DNA from: Paracoccaceae bacterium
GTDB taxonomy: Bacteria > Pseudomonadota > Alphaproteobacteria > Rhodobacterales > Rhodobacteraceae
Direction of reading: 5' to 3'
NCBI GenBank assembly: GCA_007134405.1
Contig: SLKW01000346.1
Span: 1 to 5,662 of the forward strand
Length of the DNA stretch: 5,662 nt
Shown here: positions 1 through 5,662 of the stretch, piece after piece
How the letters are laid out: every line of letters starts with the position of its first letter
How positions within the stretch are numbered: position 1 is the stretch's first letter
The notes under the pieces: generated by a model
Told to the model about the DNA's origin: nothing
Databases searched by the model: none
Seen by the model: only the letters and a program-made list of their open reading frames with translations
Translations under genes and position numbers: made by a program

Positions 1-161
1 CGGGCATGGCCTTCCTGATCGCCGGCGGCGTCACCTCGATCCCGGCGGCGATGGCGGTCTGGGCGCTGGTCCGCGCGCCGGTCTTTGCGCTCTACGTCGC
101 GCTGTCCTTGAGCGGCGCCTTCGCGGCGGGGCTGGCCTTCCAGTTCTGGTCGCTGCTCTGA
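1..161 (+). CDS. C-terminal end of a membrane permease, probably DUF318/COG0701 family (5'-truncated by window edge)
   Basis: The frame beginning at base 3 is open to a TGA at 159-161 and gives the last 52 residues of a protein; its start lies outside the window. The visible part is strongly hydrophobic and forms about two membrane-spanning segments. A Gly-rich stretch (FLIAGGVTSIPAA) is followed by a segment around AVWALVRAPVFALYVAL, and then a Gly/Ala-rich helix ending in FQFWSLL. The AGGV(S/T)SIPAA-W-LV pattern is, from memory, typical of the C-terminus of predicted permeases of the DUF318 (COG0701, YraQ/ArsP-like) family in the inner membrane. Substrate cannot be judged from this fragment. 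The gene is co-directional with parE, 98 bp upstream of it, with no obvious terminator between them. The coding call is firm; the family call is moderate. Confidence 0.6.
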   Translation, partial: GMAFLIAGGVTSIPAAMAVWALVRAPVFALYVALSLSGAFAAGLAFQFWSLL

Positions 162-259
162 GCCGCACAGCCGCAGGTTGTGAGCCCCCAAGTCTTGCGT
201 AGCCCCGGCGTCGATGGTCTACTACTGGACCAATCCAGAACAAACGACTCGAGCAGCAC
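162..259 (+). promoter_or_regulatory. Spacer upstream of parE with possible weak promoter
   Basis: This 98-bp non-coding gap separates the permease stop from the parE start. A weak sigma-70-like pair can be drawn: TTGCGT at 195-200 and TCTACT at 218-223, 17 bp apart, which would start transcription about 30 nt before the parE ATG. Both boxes match consensus poorly, so read-through from the permease gene is an equal possibility. There is no clear Shine-Dalgarno sequence just before the parE ATG; the bases before it read CTCGAGCAGCAC. Confidence 0.25.
225..238 (+). repeat. Small perfect inverted repeat in the parE leader
   Basis: CTGGA-ccaa-TCCAG is a perfect 5-bp stem with a 4-base loop, lying 21 bp before the parE start codon. 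It would fall in the 5' untranslated region if transcription starts upstream. It has no T-run after it, so it is not an obvious terminator. At this size it could easily be chance. Confidence 0.3.
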
Positions 260-2212
<1,953 letters not shown>

Positions 2213-2265
2213 TCGCTCGGCTGAGGACCTTCTGTCGGGCCGGAAAACAGAGTTTCAATCTGGTT

Positions 2266-2290
2266 AACAAAAAATTTGATTGTTTTTGTT
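2266..2290. terminator. A/T inverted repeat, possible bidirectional terminator element
   Basis: AACAAAAA at 2266-2273 is exactly complementary to TTTTTGTT at 2283-2290, leaving a 9-base A/T-rich spacer. It stands out sharply in otherwise GC-rich DNA and lies between two convergent genes, which suggests transcript ending on both strands. An all-A/T stem is weak, however, and there is no GC stem directly in front of the T-run. It is listed as a possible terminator only. Confidence 0.3.
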
Positions 2291-2296
2291 GTCAGA

Positions 2297-2324
2297 GCCT
2301 TAGGCGATTGTCCACGCGTGGACA
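2297..2324. repeat. Paired palindromes: 9 bp and 16 bp, three bases apart
   Basis: GCCT-T-AGGC (2297-2305) is followed three bases later by the perfect 16-bp palindrome TGTCCACGCGTGGACA (2309-2324). The larger one could be a protein-binding dyad, or a hairpin with a 6-bp stem and CGCG loop at the end of either convergent transcript. No T-run follows it closely on the plus strand. On the minus strand the transcript would next meet the A/T repeat at 2266-2290, so the two together could act as a terminator for the phosphatase gene. I do not recognise the sequence as a known operator. Confidence 0.5.
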
Positions 2325-2379
2325 TACCCAGGTGCGGCCGATTTCCACCCCTACAGCGGCGCGACCGATCTGACCAGGC

Positions 2380-3690
2380 TCAGTACGCTTGGTGGGGTCC
2401 ATCGTATTCGAAGACCGCGATCGAGATGTCGTCGGGGAAATCCTCGCACAGGGACCAGTGCGACAGATGCGCCATCAGTCCCTCCAAGAGATCCTCGCCA
2501 CGATGATCAGCAAGCTGGGTCAGGATCTCCGCCAGCCCCTCGTTCCCGAGTTCGTTGCCACGCGGATCGGGGCATTCGGTAATGCCGTCGGATAGCAGGA
2601 TCAGTCGTTCACCGGCCAGAAGCCGCGTTTCGAACCCGCCATACCGGGCGCCCTCGATCAACCCGACCGGAAGCCCGCCCTCGCCCAGGAAACTGAGCGT
2701 GCCGTCCAGATGCTGCACCACCGGATGCGGGTGTCCGGCCTGCACCATGCGCACCAGTCCCGTGCGCTGGTCGATCTCGGCGTAGGCGAGTGTCAGGTAG
2801 CGTTCGGTGTCGATCTCGGACAGGACGAGCGCGTTCATCTCGGCGGCGACAGCGTCGGGGTCCCGCCCTGTGGCGCCGCCCGGTCCTGGCGCTATGGCGA
2901 TATTGTGCTCGGCAGAAGCGCCGGAGAGGAGCCCCGCAACCCGCGCGGTCATCAGCGCCGAAGCGACACCGTGGCCGGACACGTCGAGGGAATAAAGACC
3001 CACCAGATGTTCATTGATCGCAAAGCAGCCGACCATGTCGCCGCCGATATGTCCGCTGGGGCGCAAGAGCATGCTGGCCAACCCGCGGTCGAAGCGCCGT
3101 TGGCGCTCGCGCAGAAGCGACAGTTGCAGCGATCGCGCCTCGGTCAGGTCACGATCGAGAGAATCATAAAGCGCCCGCAACTGGTCAAGCGCGTCGGTCA
3201 GCAACTGGTTCTTGGCGCGCAGCTCACGCTCCATCGCCAGCACACGCTCGCCCGCACTTATCCGGGCACGCAGTTCGCCGGAATCGACGGGTTTGGATAG
3301 GAAATCGTCAGCGCCCACCTCCAGTCCTTCGGCGACCGCCGCCTTGTCGGACTTGGACGTGAGCAAGATGAAATAGATGTAGCGCGCTGTTTCCGCCTGT
3401 CGCAACGCCCGGCAGAAGTCGATGCCGTTCATGCCTGGCATCATCCAGTCGGACAGCACCAGATCGACGGCGTGGCGTTTACAGAGTGTCAGCGCCTCTT
3501 CCCCGGAAGCGGCCTGAAGCACGTTGAAACCCCATCCGCGGATGCTGGTGCTTATCAGATGGCGCTGCGCCCGGGAGTCGTCGACAACCAGCACGTTGCG
3601 GATGGCCTGGGGCGCGTCTTCGAAATTGGTAAGTTCGATCTTTGAAAGCGGCGCGGTCACCAGGGCCCCCTGACTTGTCACTCCGAGCAT
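2380..3690 (-). CDS. Response regulator fused to SpoIIE/PP2C-type serine phosphatase (RbaY-like)
   Basis: Numbering uses the ATG at 3690 (436 residues). A receiver domain (about 31-150) has the acidic pair D37/D38 (VLVVDDS), phospho-acceptor D81 (LVLSDWMMPGMNG), T111 and K133 (SKP). A probable coiled-coil linker (about 145-205) follows. The rest is a PP2C/SpoIIE phosphatase domain with its metal aspartates in place: GGD (D218), DVSGHG (D236), LLSDGITE (D368) and DDIS (D420/D421). Such proteins dephosphorylate an anti-sigma antagonist when the receiver is phosphorylated. From memory it resembles RbaY of Rhodobacter capsulatus; orthology is inferred. A longer reading from an ATG at 3744 adds 18 residues, but those codons are A/T-rich and unlike the rest (ATA, TCA, TCT, AAT), so the shorter start is preferred. 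Neither start has a good ribosome-binding site. The gene diverges from an Hpt gene that may feed it phosphate. Confidence 0.88.
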   Translation of the reverse strand: MLGVTSQGALVTAPLSKIELTNFEDAPQAIRNVLVVDDSRAQRHLISTSIRGWGFNVLQAASGEEALTLCKRHAVDLVLSDWMMPGMNGIDFCRALRQAETARYIYFILLTSKSDKAAVAEGLEVGADDFLSKPVDSGELRARISAGERVLAMERELRAKNQLLTDALDQLRALYDSLDRDLTEARSLQLSLLRERQRRFDRGLASMLLRPSGHIGGDMVGCFAINEHLVGLYSLDVSGHGVASALMTARVAGLLSGASAEHNIAIAPGPGGATGRDPDAVAAEMNALVLSEIDTERYLTLAYAEIDQRTGLVRMVQAGHPHPVVQHLDGTLSFLGEGGLPVGLIEGARYGGFETRLLAGERLILLSDGITECPDPRGNELGNEGLAEILTQLADHRGEDLLEGLMAHLSHWSLCEDFPDDISIAVFEYDGPHQAY

Positions 3691-3706
3691 GTCTGTGGAA
3701 GTCAGA

Positions 3707-3722
3707 TTAACAACTGTTGAAC
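3707..3722. promoter_or_regulatory. Candidate CtrA-binding box
   Basis: The bases TTAA-CAACTGT-TGAAC fit the alphaproteobacterial CtrA consensus TTAA-N7-TTAAC with one mismatch. The box is about 87 bp before the hpt ATG, so its downstream half could overlap the -35 of an hpt promoter. It also lies just upstream of the preferred phosphatase start. CtrA control of RbaY-like and related signalling genes in Rhodobacterales is known from published work as I recall it; its presence here is an inference from one imperfect motif. Confidence 0.35.
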
Positions 3723-3797
3723 CAGAAAATTGTATTTGCTTCATTGTTCTGGTTTTTTTCTCTCAAGGGTTGTATCGTTTTTTCAACGACAGGGTCT

Positions 3798-3803
3798 GGA
3801 GGG
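3798..3803 (+). promoter_or_regulatory. Strong ribosome-binding site deciding the hpt start
   Basis: GGAGGG ends five bases before the ATG at 3809. It is the clearest Shine-Dalgarno sequence in the window and fixes that ATG as the start, in preference to the in-frame ATG at 3689. Confidence 0.8.
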
Positions 3804-3808
3804 CCGCG

Positions 3809-4135
3809 ATGATCAATTGGGCGCATCTCGATGAGCTCAAGAGGGAAATGGACGAGGCATTCGATGAAGTGGTCGCCATGTTCCTTGAGGAGGCTGGCGA
3901 GGTCATTGCGCGGCTGGAGAACTCGGCCGATCCCGCGCGCTACCAGGCGGATTTGCATTTTCTCAAGGGTGCGGCGCTGAATCTGGGCTTCGATCGCTTT
4001 GCCGAGTTGTGCGCCGAGGGGGAGGCCGCTGCTGCGGCTGGCCATGCCGAAGAGGTCGCGTTGCCCGATATCATCGATACCTACCGCGCTTCTGTCCGCG
4101 AACTGGAGAAGGGCCTGGCCATCCGTGCGGCCTGA
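3809..4135 (+). CDS. Stand-alone Hpt (histidine phosphotransfer) domain protein
   Basis: The 108-residue protein is a single acidic, helical Hpt domain. The signature DLHFLKGAALNLGF places the phosphorylatable histidine at H50, followed by the conserved LKG (52-54) and the small-residue/Gly positions of the H-x-LKG-[SA]-A-x-x-x-G pattern. There is no signal peptide or membrane segment, so it should be cytoplasmic. Hpt proteins pass phosphate between a hybrid kinase receiver and a final response regulator. The divergent gene next door encodes a receiver-phosphatase, an obvious candidate partner, though partnership is inferred from position only. The ATG at 3809 has an excellent ribosome-binding site. 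A longer frame from 3689 would add 40 residues with a hydrophobic T-rich stretch that looks like translated promoter DNA, and is rejected. The gene converges with ilvA, 12 bp between stops. Confidence 0.85.
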   Translation: MINWAHLDELKREMDEAFDEVVAMFLEEAGEVIARLENSADPARYQADLHFLKGAALNLGFDRFAELCAEGEAAAAAGHAEEVALPDIIDTYRASVRELEKGLAIRAA

Positions 4136-4147
4136 TTTCCGTTCGGG

Positions 4148-5395
4148 TCAGACCAGGAAACCCGCCAGCGTTTCGTCGAGAGTGATGTCGCGGTAGGCAA
4201 AGCCCGCCGCATCCATACGCCCGAAAAGCCGGCCGAAATTGGCGGAGTGCGAGGTCTCGATCCCGATCAGTACGGTGCCGAAATTTCGCGCCGACTTCTT
4301 GAGGTATTCGAACCGCGCGATGTCATCTTCCGGACCCAGGATTTCGAGAAAATCGCGCAAGGCTCCCGGTCGTTGCGGCAACCTGAGGAGGAAATATTTC
4401 TTCAGCCCCGAGTGGCGAAGGGCGCGTTCCTTGACCTCCGGCAACCGCTCGAAGTCGAAATTCCCGCCTGAAGTGACGCAGACGACGCACTTGCCGCGAA
4501 TCACTTCTGCCAGATCGGGCAATGCGTCGACCGCAAGCGCACCCGCCGGTTCCAGCACGATACCCTCGACATTCAACATCTCGAGCATTGTCACGCAGAT
4601 GCGGTCTTCGGGCGAAGAAAGCAGATCCTTCGGGTCGATATCGGCCAGATGCGCGAAGGTCTTCGTGCCGATCCGAGCCACCGCGGCGCCATCGACAAAG
4701 CTGTCGACCGAAGGCAACGCAACCGGCGTACCGGCTCGCAGGGCCGCGGCTAAGCTGGCCCCGCCTGTCGGTTCGACATACCGAAAGGCACACGCCTCGC
4801 GCCGGGTCCGCAGGTAGCGGCGCACGCCCGAGGCAAGTCCACCGCCACCCACCGGCAACACGACCATATCGGGCATGCGGCCAAGCTGTTGAAGGATCTC
4901 AACCCCGACGCTTGCCTGGCCCTCGATCACGTCATTGTCGTCGAAGGGGGATAGGAAATGGCCGCCCGTTTCCGCGCAGTAGGTCTGGGCTGCGGCAAGG
5001 GCGCGATCGAAATAATCGCCCGTCAGCCGGATCTCGACCGCGTCGCCACCGAAGGTCCGGGTCTTGGCGATTTTCTGCTGCGGCGTCGTGACCGGCATGA
5101 AGATGACGCCGTGCACACCGAAGTGCCGACAGGCATAGGCAACCCCTTGGGCGTGGTTCCCGGCGCTGGCACAGACGAAAATGCGCTGATTGGGGCGTTC
5201 GGACAGGACCTTGCGCATGGCATTGTAGGCGCCGCGCAATTTGTAGGAGCGCACGGGTGCGAGGTCTTCGCGCTTGAGCCAGATATCGGCTTCGAAGCGC
5301 TGACTGAGATGGTCGTTACGCTGCAGGGGCGTCGGTTCGAAGAGAGCCCGAAGCGCTTCGGTGGCTTGGCGTGCGGCGGTGGCGAAATCAGACAT
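4148..5395 (-). CDS. ilvA: Threonine dehydratase (threonine ammonia-lyase), short form with one ACT-like domain
   Basis: This PLP enzyme converts threonine to 2-oxobutanoate and ammonia, the first committed step to isoleucine. The 415-residue protein has a fold-type II catalytic domain (about 1-320) followed by a single ACT-like regulatory domain (about 333-415, from KKYFLLRLPQRPGALRDFL). Visible sites are the Schiff-base lysine K52 in RSYKLRGAYNAM, SAGNHAQG at 77-84, the phosphate-binding Gly loop PVGGGGLASG at 181-190, and TSGGN at 308-312. The length and single regulatory domain match the Bacillus/Corynebacterium-type IlvA rather than the roughly 514-residue two-domain E. coli enzyme. The ATG at 5395 is preferred over a TTG at 5413 that adds six residues; neither has a clear ribosome-binding site. 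No attenuator-like leader peptide is visible upstream. An smr gene lies 51 bp upstream on the same strand, and the two may be co-transcribed. Confidence 0.94.
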   Translation of the reverse strand: MSDFATAARQATEALRALFEPTPLQRNDHLSQRFEADIWLKREDLAPVRSYKLRGAYNAMRKVLSERPNQRIFVCASAGNHAQGVAYACRHFGVHGVIFMPVTTPQQKIAKTRTFGGDAVEIRLTGDYFDRALAAAQTYCAETGGHFLSPFDDNDVIEGQASVGVEILQQLGRMPDMVVLPVGGGGLASGVRRYLRTRREACAFRYVEPTGGASLAAALRAGTPVALPSVDSFVDGAAVARIGTKTFAHLADIDPKDLLSSPEDRICVTMLEMLNVEGIVLEPAGALAVDALPDLAEVIRGKCVVCVTSGGNFDFERLPEVKERALRHSGLKKYFLLRLPQRPGALRDFLEILGPEDDIARFEYLKKSARNFGTVLIGIETSHSANFGRLFGRMDAAGFAYRDITLDETLAGFLV

Positions 5396-5446
5396 GAAAC
5401 CAATTAGGCGCAAAGGAAGGTCGGGGAAAGTCGTTTTCGAGCGGCG
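5396..5446 (-). other. Short spacer between smr and ilvA
   Basis: This 51-bp gap lies between the smr stop and the ilvA ATG, read on the minus strand. It contains no strong promoter, terminator or Shine-Dalgarno sequence that I can see. Co-transcription from upstream of smr is therefore plausible. Confidence 0.4.
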
Positions 5447-5662
5447 CTAGGCCGGTTTGCGCAGATAGACGTAATAGGCGCCGGTGCCGCCGTGGCGATG
5501 ATGGGCTTCGCGCACTTCCAGAACTGCAGGCGCAAGGGGCGCACTGCGCAGCCAGCGCGGCACCTCGATCTTCAGCGCGCCAGGGCGGCGAGGAATTGGG
5601 CCAAGGTCGTCGGCTGGTCGCGTGCGGCCCTTGCCGGTTATGACGAGGACCAGGCGCAAGCC
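5447..5662 (-). CDS. Smr-domain (MutS2 C-terminal-like) protein, 5' part beyond window edge
   Basis: The last 71 residues of a minus-strand protein are visible, ending at a TAG (5447-5449); the frame is open through the window edge, so the N-terminus is missing. The fragment shows the second half of an Smr domain: the beta strand and Gly loop LVLVITGKG, the helix around VPRWLRSAP, and the closing motif HHRHGGTGAYYVYLR. Smr domains bind and in some cases nick nucleic acids. The small stand-alone Smr proteins of alphaproteobacteria have no well-settled role. The N-terminal LDLHG-type motif expected of the family would lie outside the window. The gene is upstream of ilvA in the same direction. 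Apparent internal starts near the edge are not real starts. Confidence 0.85.
   Translation of the reverse strand, partial: GLRLVLVITGKGRTRPADDLGPIPRRPGALKIEVPRWLRSAPLAPAVLEVREAHHRHGGTGAYYVYLRKPA

Larger units (their letters stand above)
2213..2379. other. Non-coding gap between parE and the convergent phosphatase gene
   Basis: This gap lies between the 3' ends of two convergent genes, so it should hold terminators rather than promoters. No classic GC stem followed by a T-run is visible for either gene. A weak stem TCTGT/ACAGA (2231-2235 with 2247-2251) follows parE. After that come an A/T inverted repeat and two tight palindromes, listed separately. Short open frames crossing the area have no ribosome-binding site and no coding character. 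Confidence 0.5.
3691..3808. promoter_or_regulatory. AT-rich divergent promoter region between the phosphatase and hpt genes
   Basis: This 118-bp region is markedly A/T-rich against its GC-rich surroundings, as expected for a shared divergent promoter. A minus-strand -10-like TACAAT lies at 3729-3734, but no matching -35 is well placed. On the plus strand, TTGAAC at 3717-3722 could be a -35, with only a poor -10 (TTCATT, 3740-3745). Both flanking frames can be extended across the region to earlier ATGs (3689 plus, 3744 minus), but the extensions have non-coding composition. Confidence 0.5.

Noticed and set aside
2276..2506. 76-codon plus-strand open frame spanning the gap and the end of the phosphatase gene
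   Set aside because: It has no ribosome-binding site, overlaps the phosphatase gene antisense, and crosses the palindromes without coding character.
2710..3300. 196-codon plus-strand open frame opposite the response regulator-phosphatase
   Set aside because: It is the antisense shadow of conserved REC and PP2C coding sequence and has no recognisable family motif.
3689..3808. Apparent hydrophobic N-terminal extension of the Hpt protein that could be read as a membrane anchor
   Set aside because: The hydrophobic stretch comes from T-rich promoter DNA, and the GGAGGG ribosome-binding site at 3798-3803 supports the start at 3809.
4239..4817. 192-codon plus-strand open frame opposite ilvA, and a similar one at 4958-5407
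   Set aside because: Both are antisense to conserved ilvA codons with low-complexity Ser/Arg/Pro or Gly-rich translations.

Overview
The window is GC-rich DNA whose coding style and protein sequences point to an alphaproteobacterium, most likely a member of the Rhodobacteraceae/Roseobacter group. This rests on the ParE, the short IlvA and the response-regulator/PP2C phosphatase, all of which resemble proteins of that group from memory. No database search was possible, so the taxonomic call is an inference.

Layout, left to right. Positions 1-161 carry the 3' end of a plus-strand membrane protein, probably a permease of the DUF318/COG0701 type. After a 98-bp spacer with a small hairpin comes a complete plus-strand parE (260-2212), the ATPase/Toprim subunit of topoisomerase IV. 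A 167-bp non-coding gap follows (2213-2379), holding an A/T inverted repeat and two neighbouring GC-rich palindromes. Next is a minus-strand gene for a response regulator fused to a SpoIIE/PP2C-type serine phosphatase (2380 to about 3690). It diverges from a small plus-strand gene (3809-4135) encoding a stand-alone Hpt phosphotransfer protein. An AT-rich divergent promoter region with a CtrA-like TTAA-N7-TGAAC box separates them. A minus-strand threonine dehydratase gene, ilvA (4148-5395), converges on hpt with only 12 bp between stop codons. The window closes with the 3' part of a minus-strand Smr-domain gene (5447-5662, running off the edge), located upstream of ilvA.

The permease fragment, parE, ilvA and smr look like ordinary chromosomal genes. 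The most interesting unit is the divergent Hpt / REC-PP2C pair. The Hpt protein has a clear phosphorylatable histidine, and the REC domain has a clear acceptor aspartate and an intact PP2C metal site. Together they could link a histidine-kinase phosphorelay to a partner-switching pathway (phosphatase, anti-sigma antagonist, anti-sigma factor). This would be like the RbaY/RbaV/RbaW system described in Rhodobacter capsulatus, which is tied to CtrA and gene transfer agent control. No kinase, STAS protein or sigma factor is in this window, so the partners must be elsewhere. There are no mobile elements, CRISPR arrays or tRNA/rRNA genes that I can see.
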